Part shown: piece after piece, positions 34,944 through 45,999 of the stretch
Position numbering within the stretch: position 1 is the first letter of the stretch
Layout: each line of letters begins with the position of its first letter
From: Allobosea sp. LC85
GTDB taxonomy: Bacteria > Pseudomonadota > Alphaproteobacteria > Rhizobiales > Beijerinckiaceae
Reading direction: 5' to 3'
Assembly (NCBI RefSeq): GCF_000735605.1
Contig: NZ_JPKG01000006.1
Span: forward strand, 1-64,000
DNA length: 64,000 nucleotides
Notes under the pieces: generated by a model
Databases searched by the model: none
The model's input: the letters and a program-made list of their open reading frames with translations, nothing else
Told to the model about the DNA's origin: nothing
Made by a program: the position numbers and the translations under genes

Positions 34944-36374
34944 ATGGAAATCGACGCCTTTCTGCTTTCGCGCATTCAGTTTGCTTTCACGGTTTCCTTC
35001 CACATCGTCTTCCCCGCCTTCACGATCGGGCTCTCAGCCTATATCGCGACATTGCTCGGCCTTTGGCTGAAGACCGGCGACGACAAGTTTCACCTGCTGG
35101 CTCGGTTCTGGACCAAGATCTTCGCGGTCTCATTCGCGATGGGCGTGGTCTCGGGCATCGTGCTGTCGTACCAGTTCGGCACGAACTGGAGCCGGTTCTC
35201 GACCGTGGTCGGCAACGTCATCGGCCCGCTGATCGGCTACGAGGTGCTGAGCGCCTTCTTCCTCGAAGCCTCCTTCCTCGGGGTCATGCTGTTCGGCTGG
35301 AAGCGCGTTCCGCCCTGGCTGCATTTCCTGTCGGCGGTGATCGTCGCCGGCGGAACGGCATTGTCGGGGTTCTGGATCCTCTCCGCCAATAGCTGGATGC
35401 AATATCCGACCGGCCACGAGATGCGCGACGGCATCGCCTACCCCGTCGACTGGCTGCAGATCATCTTCAATCCGACCTTCCCCTTGCGCTTCATGCACAT
35501 GATGACGGCGGCCTATCTGACCACGGCCTTCGTGGTGCTGGCGACGGGAGCGCGCCATCTCCTGGCCGGGACGAGCATCGAGCCTGCCAGGACGATGGTG
35601 CGGATGGCGATCCTGATGATCGGGCTGACGGCTCCGGTCCAGGCCGTCATCGGCCATCAGCACGGCGAGGACACGGCAAAATACCAGCCGGCGAAGCTCG
35701 CCGCGATCGAGGCGCATTGGGATTCGTCCAAGCCCGGCGCCCTGGTTCTCTTCGCCTGGCCTGACGAGCAGGCCGGCATCAACCGTTACGAAATCGCGAT
35801 TCCCGGCCTCGCCAGCCTCGTGACCCATGGCAGCATGAGCGCCCTCTTTCCCGGCCTGAATGATTTCGCGCCGCAGGACCGACCACCCGTCAAGATTCCC
35901 TTCTTCGCCTTCCGCCTGATGGTCGGCATCGGCTTCCTCATGATCGGCTTCGGCTGGCTCGGCGCCTATCTCTGGTCGCGCGGCAGAGTGTTTGCGGCAC
36001 GACGCTGGCTCTGGCTGGCGCAATACACCTGGCCACTCGGATTCGTCGCCATCCTGGCGGGCTGGTTCGTGACCGAGGTCGGGCGCCAGCCCTGGCTCGC
36101 AACGGGCGTGCTACGCTCGGTCGACTCCGTCTCGCCGGTGACGACGACGCAGGTCGCAATCTCGCTCGCTCTCTTCGTCTGCGTCTATTCCGTGGTCTTT
36201 GCGGCCGGAATCTTGCTGATGAACCGGTTGATCGACAAGGGACCTGACGCCCTCCTTGCCAAGGACCCGCCAGAGCAACCCTCGAAACGGACGCTCAAGG
36301 CGACGCAGGAGGACGCCTCGATCCTGTTCGGCGACGGCCATCCCGGCGACGACAAGATCCAGCCGGCGAATTGA
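34944..36374 (+). CDS. cydA: Cytochrome bd-type ubiquinol oxidase subunit I (cyanide-insensitive CioA type)
   Basis: 476 residues from the ATG at 34944 (MEIDAFLLSRIQFAFTVSFH). Haem b595 ligand His20 is in VSFHIVFP. The quinol loop is short and the VTEVGRQPWLATGVLRS motif is typical of the CIO branch rather than E. coli CydA. About nine membrane helices. It is the main haem subunit of a high-affinity terminal oxidase in the inner membrane, alternative to the cytochrome c oxidase at 61-64 kb. cydB follows after 13 bases. Confidence 0.96.
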   Translation: MEIDAFLLSRIQFAFTVSFHIVFPAFTIGLSAYIATLLGLWLKTGDDKFHLLARFWTKIFAVSFAMGVVSGIVLSYQFGTNWSRFSTVVGNVIGPLIGYEVLSAFFLEASFLGVMLFGWKRVPPWLHFLSAVIVAGGTALSGFWILSANSWMQYPTGHEMRDGIAYPVDWLQIIFNPTFPLRFMHMMTAAYLTTAFVVLATGARHLLAGTSIEPARTMVRMAILMIGLTAPVQAVIGHQHGEDTAKYQPAKLAAIEAHWDSSKPGALVLFAWPDEQAGINRYEIAIPGLASLVTHGSMSALFPGLNDFAPQDRPPVKIPFFAFRLMVGIGFLMIGFGWLGAYLWSRGRVFAARRWLWLAQYTWPLGFVAILAGWFVTEVGRQPWLATGVLRSVDSVSPVTTTQVAISLALFVCVYSVVFAAGILLMNRLIDKGPDALLAKDPPEQPSKRTLKATQEDASILFGDGHPGDDKIQPAN

Positions 36375-36387
36375 GGGGAGAGCTGAG

Positions 36388-37392
36388 ATGGAATGGTATC
36401 TCCCCGTCATCTGGGCCGTCCTGATCGGCACGGCCGTGATGCTCTATGTCGTACTCGACGGTTTCGACCTCGGCATCGCGATCCTCTTCCCGACAACCAG
36501 GGACGAAGGCGAACGCGACCAGATGATGAACTCGGTCGCGCCCTTCTGGGACGGAAACGAAACCTGGCTCGTGCTCGGCGGCGGCGGCCTATGGGTCGCC
36601 TTTCCGACCGCCTACGCCATCATCATGCCGGCCTTCTACACGCCGATCATCCTGATGCTGCTCGCGCTGATCTTCCGCGGGGTCGCCTTCGAATTCCGCT
36701 GGGTCGCCAAACCGCATCACAGAAAATGGGACATCGCCTTCTGGCTCGGCTCGACCCTTGCCGCCTTCGCTCAGGGGCTCGTGCTCGGCGGGCTCATCCA
36801 GGGCATTACCGTGAACAACCGCGAATTTGCCGGCGGCCCCTTCGACTGGCTGACGCCGTTCTCGGTGATGTGCGGAGCCGGGCTGGTCGTCGGCTACGCG
36901 CTGCTCGGCGCGACCTGGCTCGTCTTCAAGACGGAAGGTGCTGTCGCGGACAGGGCGCGGCAACAGGCGAAATGGCTGCTGCTCGGGTTGATGGCCTTCG
37001 CGGCGCTCGTCTCGCTGTGGACGCCCTACGCCCATCCGCGCATCGCCGAACGCTGGTTCACGCCGTCCAACATGCTGCTGCTCTGGCCGTTCCCGGTCCT
37101 GACTGCGTTCTGCGGCTACATGGTCTGGAAGCGGCTGCAGGGGCAGCACGAATTCACGCCCTTTGTGTTCACCATCGCGATCTTCCTGCTCTGCTTCCTG
37201 GGGCTCGCGATCTCGAACTACCCCTATCTCGTGCCGCCGAGCCTAACGATCTGGGATGTGGCCGCAGCGCCATCGTCCCACATCTTCGTCCTTATCGGCG
37301 TCTGTTTCCTGCTGCCGATGATCCTGTTCTACACCGCCTTCGTCTACTGGACCTTCCGCGGCAAGGTGAGGGCCGACAGCGGCTATCATTGA
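36388..37392 (+). CDS. cydB: Cytochrome bd-type ubiquinol oxidase subunit II
   Basis: 334 residues. A GGGGAG ribosome site precedes the ATG at 36388. The conserved opening is MEWYLPVIWAVLIGTAVMLY then VVLDGFDLGIAILFP. It has FWDGNETWLVLGGGGLWVAF and a final ILFYTAFVYWTFRGKV. About eight membrane helices. It partners CydA. No cydX-like small gene or cydDC assembly transporter follows, which is usual for the CIO type. A dispersed repeat begins about 80 bases downstream. Confidence 0.97.
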   Translation: MEWYLPVIWAVLIGTAVMLYVVLDGFDLGIAILFPTTRDEGERDQMMNSVAPFWDGNETWLVLGGGGLWVAFPTAYAIIMPAFYTPIILMLLALIFRGVAFEFRWVAKPHHRKWDIAFWLGSTLAAFAQGLVLGGLIQGITVNNREFAGGPFDWLTPFSVMCGAGLVVGYALLGATWLVFKTEGAVADRARQQAKWLLLGLMAFAALVSLWTPYAHPRIAERWFTPSNMLLLWPFPVLTAFCGYMVWKRLQGQHEFTPFVFTIAIFLLCFLGLAISNYPYLVPPSLTIWDVAAAPSSHIFVLIGVCFLLPMILFYTAFVYWTFRGKVRADSGYH

Positions 37393-37473
37393 GAAGACGG
37401 GAACCACCTTCGCACGCGCCGGTTGACGAACAGCTTGAGTTCCGGGCCTCTCTCCACGAGATTGCTCGGGACT

Positions 37474-37578
37474 AATGCATCGGCCCGAAATGTGGATTGC
37501 GGTTTTTCGGGAAAGCCGAAGCAAACACGGAAAGGTTAGATCATCGGACCGGATACGATATCCGGTCCGATGATCTAG
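37474..37578 (-). repeat. Dispersed palindromic repeat, copy 2 (inverted relative to copy 1)
   Basis: Perfect 19-base arms TAGATCATCGGACCGGATA (37537-37555) and its complement (37559-37577) around CGA. The tail seen in copy 1 here lies to the left in reverse orientation (contains GGATTGCGGTTTTTCGGGAA). It ends only 15 bases before the metallopeptidase start, so it is probably transcribed in that leader. Confidence 0.88.
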
Positions 37579-37592
37579 ACGGGGGCTTCGCC

Positions 37593-38474
37593 ATGCGTTG
37601 GGACGATTATCGCCAGTCCGAGAATCTCGAGGACAGGCGCAATGGCGGCGGCGGCTTCGGCGGGCTTCCCGGCGGACGCGGCGGTATCGGCATCGGAACC
37701 ATGGTCGTGCTCGGCCTTGTCGGCTGGGCGCTCGGGATCGATCCGCGCATCCTGATCGGCGGCGCCGAGATGCTCGGGGTCGGTCGCAGCGGCCCGCCCC
37801 AGGAGAGCCGTCCGGCCTCAGGTCCGCCGCAGGATGAGATGGGCCGCTTCGTTTCGGCGGTGCTGGCGCAGAACGAGGATATCTGGACCAAGCTCCTGCC
37901 GCAGCAGGCGAACCGCCGTTACGAGCCCCCGAAGCTCGTGCTGTTCTCGCGCGTCGATCGCTCGGGTTGCGGCACGGCGCAGGCAGCGATGGGGCCGTTC
38001 TATTGCCCGGAAGACAAGAAGGTCTATCTCGACCTCTCCTTCTTCCAGGAGATGCAGCGCAAGCTCGGCGGCGGCGGCGACTTCGCCTATGCCTATGTGA
38101 TCGGCCATGAGATCGGCCATCACATCCAGAACCTGCTCGGCATCCTGCCCAAGGTGAATCAGCTGCGTCAGCGCATCTCGGAGCGCGAATCGAATGCGCT
38201 ATCGGTGCGGGTCGAGCTGCAGGCCGACTGCTTCGCCGGCGTCTGGGCGCATAATGTCCAGGCGATGGGCCGCATCGACCAGGGCGATGTCGAGGAGGCG
38301 ATGCGGACGGCGGCGGCGATCGGCGATGACCGGCTGCAGCAGGTGTCGCAAGGCGTGGCCGTACCCGACTCCTTCACCCACGGCTCGTCGGCGCAGCGCA
38401 CACGCTGGTTCACGACCGGCTTCAAGTCCGGCTCGCTGCAAAGCTGCGATACCTTCCGCACCAACCAGCTTTAG
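37593..38474 (+). CDS. Putative neutral zinc metallopeptidase (YpfJ family)
   Basis: 293 residues. The N-terminus MRWDDYRQSENLEDRRNGGG is the family hallmark. A Gly-rich segment and one membrane helix follow (about 36-58, GIGTMVVLGLVGWALGI). The zinc site is HEIGHH, with His172, Glu173 and His176. Conserved Cys lie in SRVDRSGCGTAQAAMGPFYC, and ELQADCFAGVWAH supplies the third ligand region. The protein is likely inner-membrane anchored with a periplasmic catalytic domain. Its substrate is unknown. The gene is bracketed by inverted copies of one repeat, and its stop lies inside the downstream copy. Confidence 0.92.
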   Translation: MRWDDYRQSENLEDRRNGGGGFGGLPGGRGGIGIGTMVVLGLVGWALGIDPRILIGGAEMLGVGRSGPPQESRPASGPPQDEMGRFVSAVLAQNEDIWTKLLPQQANRRYEPPKLVLFSRVDRSGCGTAQAAMGPFYCPEDKKVYLDLSFFQEMQRKLGGGGDFAYAYVIGHEIGHHIQNLLGILPKVNQLRQRISERESNALSVRVELQADCFAGVWAHNVQAMGRIDQGDVEEAMRTAAAIGDDRLQQVSQGVAVPDSFTHGSSAQRTRWFTTGFKSGSLQSCDTFRTNQL

Positions 38475-38540
38475 ATCATCGGACCTTTTTGTGTTTGCAG
38501 CGGCTTTCCCGAAAACCGCAATCCATTCCGATGCATTAGG
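38472..38540 (+). repeat. Dispersed palindromic repeat, copy 3 (palindrome half lost)
   Basis: It starts TAGATCATCGGACC, the left arm, then jumps directly to the tail TTTTTGTGTTTGCAGCGGCT and on to CGATGCATTAG. The right arm is deleted. The TAG of the metallopeptidase is its first three bases. It ends 2 bases from the stop of the convergent glycosyltransferase-like gene. Confidence 0.85.
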
Positions 38541-38542
38541 TC

Positions 38543-39031
38543 TCAGGATACGGCACGCTCCCGGCGCACCGAAAGACGCCGCGGCGCGGCATTCAGCCGC
38601 CCAGCCAGAACCAGTCCCTTCGGCACCACAAGGCCGGCCCGCAGTCGGCGCGGGCCGAATGACAGCGCGGCGCGCTCCCTGAGCGACGCCGCAACCCCGC
38701 TCAGCGGCAGCAATGCCGGCCTGTCCGGAGCAAGCAGCAGATGGCGTTCGGCCGCCTGAATCCAGTTCGGCTGCAGAATGTCGCCCGCGCTCAACAGTAG
38801 CAGCCAATCGCCCCGCGCCTGTACGGCGCCGGCATGCCAGCTTTCAGGCACGGCGGCCCTGACATAGGTTGCGCCCGTCACGTCGGCGAGACGTTCCACG
38901 TCCCCCTCACCGTCCGCATCGACGACCACGGCGTGGCCGAGAAAACCGTCGGCAACGGCCGGGATCAGCACGGAAAAGGTCGCGGCGAGCGCTCTGGCCG
39001 GTCCGTCGGCCCTGATGACGGCTGTAAGCAT
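38543..39031 (-). CDS. Short glycosyltransferase-2-like protein
   Basis: 162 residues starting MLTAVIRADGPARALAATFS. It has a GT-A-like core: VLIPAVADGFLGHAVVVDAD, then WHAGAVQARGDWLLLLSAGD in place of the usual DDD/DAD metal motif, then PNWIQAAERHLL. It is about half to two-thirds of a typical GT2 domain and lacks its C-terminal part, so catalysis is doubtful. It is divergent from the radical SAM gene, with a LexA box between them that could serve either. Confidence 0.65.
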   Translation of the reverse strand: MLTAVIRADGPARALAATFSVLIPAVADGFLGHAVVVDADGEGDVERLADVTGATYVRAAVPESWHAGAVQARGDWLLLLSAGDILQPNWIQAAERHLLLAPDRPALLPLSGVAASLRERAALSFGPRRLRAGLVVPKGLVLAGRLNAAPRRLSVRRERAVS

Positions 39032-39085
39032 GGCCCATTGATTATGACGCAGCGCAACACGCCGCAATCCCGCCACTTGCATAAT

Positions 39086-39100
39086 GTTCTCTATATGTTC
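39086..39100. promoter_or_regulatory. LexA (SOS) box, GTTC-N7-GTTC
   Basis: GTTC, TCTATAT, GTTC: an exact match to the alphaproteobacterial LexA operator. It lies 55 bases upstream of the minus-strand gene at 39031 and 58 bases before the radical SAM gene at 39159. The nearby AT-rich bases (CTATAT) suit a -10 region. Confidence 0.72.
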
Positions 39101-39158
39101 ACATTGATGGCCACGGAAACACCGATTCTTACGGCCCTCTCAGGAACGGCTCAGCGCC

Positions 39159-40349
39159 ATGCAGCAAGCCAGACCCAGTTCGCGACCGATCGCAGCCCAG
39201 CCCCTCAGACGTCATGACGGCGAAACGCTGTCGGCATCCGTGCGTGTCGCCCCGGTGGAGCCGCTCGCCTACGCCGGCCACCGCATCGACCCGGAACGGC
39301 GGCGCGGACGCGGCGCAACGATCAATCCGGGCGGACGCTTCGAGACCGAGCAGCGCGTCGCCGAAGATGACGGCTGGGGCTCGCTCGGCGAATTGCCCGC
39401 CTTCAAGACCGAAGTCGCGATCGAGAAGGCGCGCACGATCATTACGCGGAACGATTCGCCGGATATTTCGTTCGACCGCTCGATCAACCCCTATCGCGGC
39501 TGCGAGCATGGCTGCGTCTACTGCTTCGCGCGGCCGAGCCATGCTTATCTCGGGCTTTCACCCGGACTCGATTTCGAAAGCAAGCTGACGGCGAAACCCG
39601 ACGCCGCGCTGCTGCTCGAGAAGGAATTGTCGGCACCGTCCTACCAGCCGCGCACCATCGCGATCGGCACCAATACCGACGCCTATCAGCCGATCGAGAA
39701 GAAGCTTCGGATCATGCGCTCGATCCTGGAGGTGCTGGCGCGCTTCCGCCACCCGGTCGGCATCGTCACGAAATCGGCATTGGTGCAGCGCGACATCGAC
39801 ATCCTGGCGCCGATGGCAGCGCAGGGGCTCGTCAAGGTCGCGATCTCCGTGACGACGCTCGATCCCAAGGTGGCGCGCGGCATGGAGCCGCGCGCCGCCG
39901 CGCCGGCGAAGCGGCTGGAGACGATCAGGCGATTGTCGGATGCCGGCATCCCGGTGACCGTGCTGGTCGCGCCAATCATCCCGGCGATCAACGAGCAGGA
40001 AATCGAGCGCATTCTCGACGCCGCCAAGGCCGCCGGCGCACGCGAGGCCGGTTACGTGCTGCTGCGCCTGCCGCTGGAGGTGAAGGATCTCGTCCAGGAC
40101 TGGCTCCTGACCCACCACCCGGACAAGCTGCGCCATGTCGTTTCGCTGATCCGTTCGACACGCGGCGGCAAGGATTACGACTCGGCCTGGGGCCAGCGCC
40201 AGGTCGGTTCCGGGCCCTATGCCTGGATGATCGGGCGGCGCTTCGAAATGGCGGCGGAACGACTCGGCTTCAACGCAACGCGACTGAGACTCCGCAGCGA
40301 CCTTTTCCTCAAGCCGGAAAAGGAAAAGGCACAGCTCAGCCTGTTCTAG
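39159..40349 (+). CDS. PA0069-family radical SAM protein (SplB/spore-photoproduct-lyase-like)
   Basis: 396 residues. The radical SAM cluster ligands are Cys115, Cys119 and Cys122 in YRGCEHGCVYCFARPSH (CxxxCxxC, the SplB-type spacing). Further motifs are TDAYQPIEKKLRIMRSILEV and ITKSALVQRDIDIL-like IVTKSALVQRDIDIL. COG1533 members include DNA photoproduct lyases; PA0069-type proteins have no proven substrate. A LexA box upstream argues for a DNA-damage role. rnhB follows after 51 bases on the same strand. Confidence 0.9.
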   Translation: MQQARPSSRPIAAQPLRRHDGETLSASVRVAPVEPLAYAGHRIDPERRRGRGATINPGGRFETEQRVAEDDGWGSLGELPAFKTEVAIEKARTIITRNDSPDISFDRSINPYRGCEHGCVYCFARPSHAYLGLSPGLDFESKLTAKPDAALLLEKELSAPSYQPRTIAIGTNTDAYQPIEKKLRIMRSILEVLARFRHPVGIVTKSALVQRDIDILAPMAAQGLVKVAISVTTLDPKVARGMEPRAAAPAKRLETIRRLSDAGIPVTVLVAPIIPAINEQEIERILDAAKAAGAREAGYVLLRLPLEVKDLVQDWLLTHHPDKLRHVVSLIRSTRGGKDYDSAWGQRQVGSGPYAWMIGRRFEMAAERLGFNATRLRLRSDLFLKPEKEKAQLSLF

Positions 40350-40400
40350 ACGATTGCCTTCCGGCATAAGCCCGGCAACGATTTCATTCCTGGACCGGGC

Positions 40401-41012
40401 ATGGCCGCCGATTTCAGCCGCGAGGCGCACGCAATAGAGCAAGGGTTCTGGCCGCTGGCCGGCGTCGACGAGGTCGGGCGCGGGCCGCTGGCGGGACCGG
40501 TGGTGGCGGCAGCCGTCATTCTCGATCCCGACCTGATTCCGGTTGGCCTCGCCGATTCCAAGGAACTCGGCGCCGCAAAGCGCGAAGCGCTGTTCGGGCA
40601 GATCGCCAAAGCCGCGCTCGGCATCGGCATCGGCAGCGCGACGGCGCAGGAGATCGACACGATCAACATCAGGCAGGCGACGCTGCTCGCGATGAAGCGC
40701 GCGATTGCCGGTCTGCCGATAAAGCCGCGGCAAGTGCTGGTCGATGGCAACGACCCTCCCACTCTCCCCTGCCCCTGCGATGCGATCATCAAGGGCGATG
40801 GCAGCGTGGCCTCGATCGCGGCAGCATCGATCATCGCAAAGGTGACGCGCGACCGGATGATGGCGCGCCTGGCGGCGCATTATCCGGCCTATGGTTTTGC
40901 CGGGCACGCCGGCTATGCGACCGCCGAGCATCGCGCCGCGATACAGGCCCATGGTCCATGCCCGGAGCACCGTTTTACCTTCGCGCCGATCAAGGGCGTC
41001 TGGCGGCGCTGA
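40401..41012 (+). CDS. rnhB: Ribonuclease HII
   Basis: 203 residues. Active-site motifs are [19 protein letters not shown] (Asp-Glu at the start), LVDGNDPP and [17 protein letters not shown]. It cuts RNA in RNA-DNA hybrids and single ribonucleotides in DNA. The rnhB-ccrM-mutY neighbourhood is one I recall from related genomes. A 275-base leader separates it from ccrM. Confidence 0.97.
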   Translation: MAADFSREAHAIEQGFWPLAGVDEVGRGPLAGPVVAAAVILDPDLIPVGLADSKELGAAKREALFGQIAKAALGIGIGSATAQEIDTINIRQATLLAMKRAIAGLPIKPRQVLVDGNDPPTLPCPCDAIIKGDGSVASIAAASIIAKVTRDRMMARLAAHYPAYGFAGHAGYATAEHRAAIQAHGPCPEHRFTFAPIKGVWRR

Positions 41013-41038
41013 GCGGCTGCCCGATGGCCTGCAAGACG

Positions 41039-43439
<2,401 letters not shown>

Positions 43440-43498
43440 TGCGAGGGTCATCTCCCCGGTTTAGCGTGCCGCCCTCCGGCCGCAAGATGCTAACGTCA

Positions 43499-44113
43499 AT
43501 GAGCTCCCGCGATCACATGACCATCTCGCCGGAGAGCCCTGCGCCGCGCGACGCTCTCACGATCAAGCGGATCGTGCGCGTGAACCATGCCGGGGAATAC
43601 GGAGCGATCCGCATCTACTCCGCGCAGATCGCGGTGGCGAGGCGGCTCTTGCCCGATATGGTCCCGGCTTTGCAGCAGATGCTCGCCGACGAGATCGACC
43701 ATTGCGCCAAGTTCTATGCAGCCATGCCGGCACGCAATTCACGTCCCTGCCGGATCATGAAGCTGTGGAGTCTCGGTGGCTCACTGCTCGGCGTGATGAC
43801 GGCATTGATGGGGCGGCGCGCGATTTGGGTTTGCACGGCAGCGGTGGAAGAGACCGTACACCGTCATCTCGATGAACAACTGCATTTCCTACAGGGCCGG
43901 GACGCCGATCTCCACGCCGTCATCAGCAGCATCCGCGAGGAAGAGCTGGCGCATCTTCATCATGCCGAAGCGCAACTCGGCGACAAAGCAAGACGCGCAC
44001 TGCAGACCATGCTGCAATCCGCCATTGCGATAGTGACCGAAATTCTGATCTGGCTATCGACCTGGGGGGATTCCACCCGCATGACACGCGCGCTGCGGCA
44101 AGCGCGCTCGTAA
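43499..44113 (+). CDS. coq7: COQ7/CAT5-type demethoxyubiquinone hydroxylase
   Basis: 204 residues from ATG 43499; starts at 43439, 43487 and 43517 are possible. Diiron ligands are visible as RVNHAGEYGAIRIYSAQ, MLADEIDHCAKFY, AAVEETVHRHLDEQL and REEELAHLHHAE (ExxH pairs). Two helices near 105-125 and 185-200 suit a membrane-surface hydroxylase. It adds the C6 hydroxyl in ubiquinone synthesis, fitting the polyprenyl synthase at 28 kb. It lies between mutY and a GNAT gene. Confidence 0.85.
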   Translation: MSSRDHMTISPESPAPRDALTIKRIVRVNHAGEYGAIRIYSAQIAVARRLLPDMVPALQQMLADEIDHCAKFYAAMPARNSRPCRIMKLWSLGGSLLGVMTALMGRRAIWVCTAAVEETVHRHLDEQLHFLQGRDADLHAVISSIREEELAHLHHAEAQLGDKARRALQTMLQSAIAIVTEILIWLSTWGDSTRMTRALRQARS

Positions 44114-44125
44114 CGGCGAACGACC

Positions 44126-44689
44126 ATGTCGACAGCATCGCAAACCATCCCCGCCCTTGATACGCGCCGCCTGCTCCTCAAGCCGCTGACGCTCGACGAT
44201 GCACCGGCGATCCAGACGCTGTTCCCTCACTGGGAGATCGTGCGCTATCTCACCAGCCGGGTGCCCTGGCCCTACCCGCCCGACGGCGCGCTCACCTTTC
44301 TGCACGAGGTCGCCCTGCCAGGGATGGCGCAGGGCACTGATTGGCACTGGAGCCTGCGCCTGAAGACCGAGCCCGGCCAACTCGTCGGCCTGATCTCGCT
44401 CAGGGAAGGCGAGGACGAGAACCGCGGTTTCTGGCTTGGCCTGCCCTGGCAGGGGCAAGGGCTGATGAGCGAAGCAGCGGCCGCAGTCACCGATTTCTGG
44501 TTCGATGTCCTCGGGCGTTCGGTGCTGCGCGTGCCGAAGGCAGCCGACAACATCGCGTCCCGTCGCATCTCCGAGAGCGGCGGCATGCGCGTCATCCGGG
44601 CCGAGATGCGCGATTATGTCGGCGGCCGGCATCTTTCGGAGATCTGGGAGATCAGCGCCGAGGAGTGGCGAAGTCACCGGAACAGCTGA
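44126..44689 (+). CDS. GNAT-family N-acetyltransferase (RimJ/RimL-like)
   Basis: 187 residues. It begins DTRRLLLKPLTLDDAPAIQT, the usual RimJ/RimL-type start. The acetyl-CoA region reads RGFWLGLPWQGQGLMSEAAA with VTDFWFDVLG, then AADNIASRRISESGGM. The substrate is unknown (protein N-terminus or small molecule). It starts 12 bases after coq7 and is likely co-transcribed. Its stop is 48 bases before dciA. Confidence 0.92.
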   Translation: MSTASQTIPALDTRRLLLKPLTLDDAPAIQTLFPHWEIVRYLTSRVPWPYPPDGALTFLHEVALPGMAQGTDWHWSLRLKTEPGQLVGLISLREGEDENRGFWLGLPWQGQGLMSEAAAAVTDFWFDVLGRSVLRVPKAADNIASRRISESGGMRVIRAEMRDYVGGRHLSEIWEISAEEWRSHRNS

Positions 44690-44737
44690 TAGAGCTTCGG
44701 CCCTTGTCGCGCGGATGCGCCGGACCCAGAATACAGC

Positions 44738-45220
44738 ATGGCAGCCAAACCCCTCGCCGACCTGATCGATGATTGCCTCGCGCCCGCGCTCGCCGCCCAG
44801 GGGTTTGCCGGGCGCGCCATCGTCTCGCTCTGGCCGGAGATCGTCGGCGAGCGGCTGGCGGCACGATCGCGGCCGCTCAAGATCGACTGGCCGCGCCGGC
44901 GCCCGGCGCCCGGCGAGACATCGGAACCGGCGACGCTCGTCGTGCGCGTTGAGGGCGCCTTCGCGCTCGACATGCAGCAACTCGGGCCCCTGGTCCTGGA
45001 GCGGGTCAACACCCATCTCGGCTGGCGAGCCGTCGGCAAACTCGTGCTGAAACAGGGACCGGTCGAGGCGCCCCAGCAGAAGCCGGCTCCTGCGCCGCCC
45101 GATCCGGCCGTCGTCGGGCGGATCGCGCAGCAGGTCGCCCATATCGAAGACCCGGAACTCCGGGCCGCGTTGGAACGGCTCGGCCTGGGCGTTGCGCAGA
45201 AATCCGCCACCACGAGATGA
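44738..45220 (+). CDS. dciA: DUF721 protein, DciA-type helicase operator
   Basis: 160 residues. The N-terminal DUF721 domain reads LADLIDDCLAPALAAQGFAG, then IVSLWPEIVGERLAARSRPL, then VVRVEGAFALDMQQLGPLVL. An Ala/Pro linker and a short helix end the protein. DciA proteins load the replicative helicase DnaB in bacteria lacking DnaC/DnaI. Position between mutY and dsbA-smc is one I recall from other Rhizobiales, supporting the call. Confidence 0.88.
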   Translation: MAAKPLADLIDDCLAPALAAQGFAGRAIVSLWPEIVGERLAARSRPLKIDWPRRRPAPGETSEPATLVVRVEGAFALDMQQLGPLVLERVNTHLGWRAVGKLVLKQGPVEAPQQKPAPAPPDPAVVGRIAQQVAHIEDPELRAALERLGLGVAQKSATTR

Positions 45221-45327
45221 TGACACGGCTTCGTGAGGAAGCCGTCATTGCCCGCGAACCGATCTTGCCACATTCGTGTTGACCACTATGGTCCCGACAC
45301 CGATTTGGCCCCTTAGGATATTGCACG

Positions 45328-45957
45328 ATGACGAACAGGCGACAGCTTCTGACCGGCGCGGCCGGGATCGCAGCCGCCGCGATGCTGGGTTCCGCTCCGG
45401 CCCGGGCGCAATCCTCGACTGCCGATCTCGCCGTCGCCGGCCCGCTGGGCGATGTCTGGCTCGGCAAGCCCGACGCCAAGGTCACCATCATCGAATACGC
45501 CTCGCTGACCTGCAGCCATTGCGCGACCTTCCATCGCGATACCTGGCCGGCGCTGAAGGCGAAATACATCGACACCGGCAAGGCGCGCTTCACGCTGCGC
45601 GAATTCCCGCTCGACCCGCTGGCGACCGCGGGCTTCATGCTGGCGCGCTGCAACGGCAACGACAAATATTATCCGATGTCGGACCTGCTGTTCGACCAGC
45701 AGCGCAACTGGGCTTTCACCGAGAAGCCGGTCGACGCGCTGGCCGCGATGGTGAAGCAGGCCGGTTTCACACAGGAATCTTTCGAAGCCTGCTTGAAACG
45801 GCAGGATATCTATGACGCCGTCACGCAAGTGAAGGATCGCGGGGCCAAGGCTGGTGTCGACTCGACGCCGACCTTCTTCATCAACGGGCAAAAGCGTGCA
45901 GGTGCGCTTTCGATCGCGGAATTCGACAAGATCCTCGAGCCGCTGCTGGCCGGCTAA
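45328..45957 (+). CDS. DsbA-family thiol:disulfide interchange protein
   Basis: 209 residues. A signal peptide with basic MTNRRQLL start (residues 1-27, ending ARA|Q; possibly Tat-like, but without a full twin-Arg box). The thioredoxin fold has the active site Cys62-Ser-His-Cys65 in ASLTCSHCATFH. The cis-Pro loop is STPTFFING. It oxidises or isomerises disulfides in the periplasm. It precedes smc by 42 bases on the same strand, an arrangement common in this order. Confidence 0.93.
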   Translation: MTNRRQLLTGAAGIAAAAMLGSAPARAQSSTADLAVAGPLGDVWLGKPDAKVTIIEYASLTCSHCATFHRDTWPALKAKYIDTGKARFTLREFPLDPLATAGFMLARCNGNDKYYPMSDLLFDQQRNWAFTEKPVDALAAMVKQAGFTQESFEACLKRQDIYDAVTQVKDRGAKAGVDSTPTFFINGQKRAGALSIAEFDKILEPLLAG

Positions 45958-45999
45958 GCCCACGCGCCATTCTGCCCGCTTGGACCTTGAGGCGCGTCG

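Noticed and set aside
37393-37473. cydX-like small gene after cydB
   Set aside because: No short hydrophobic ORF with a start is present; expected for CIO-type oxidases.
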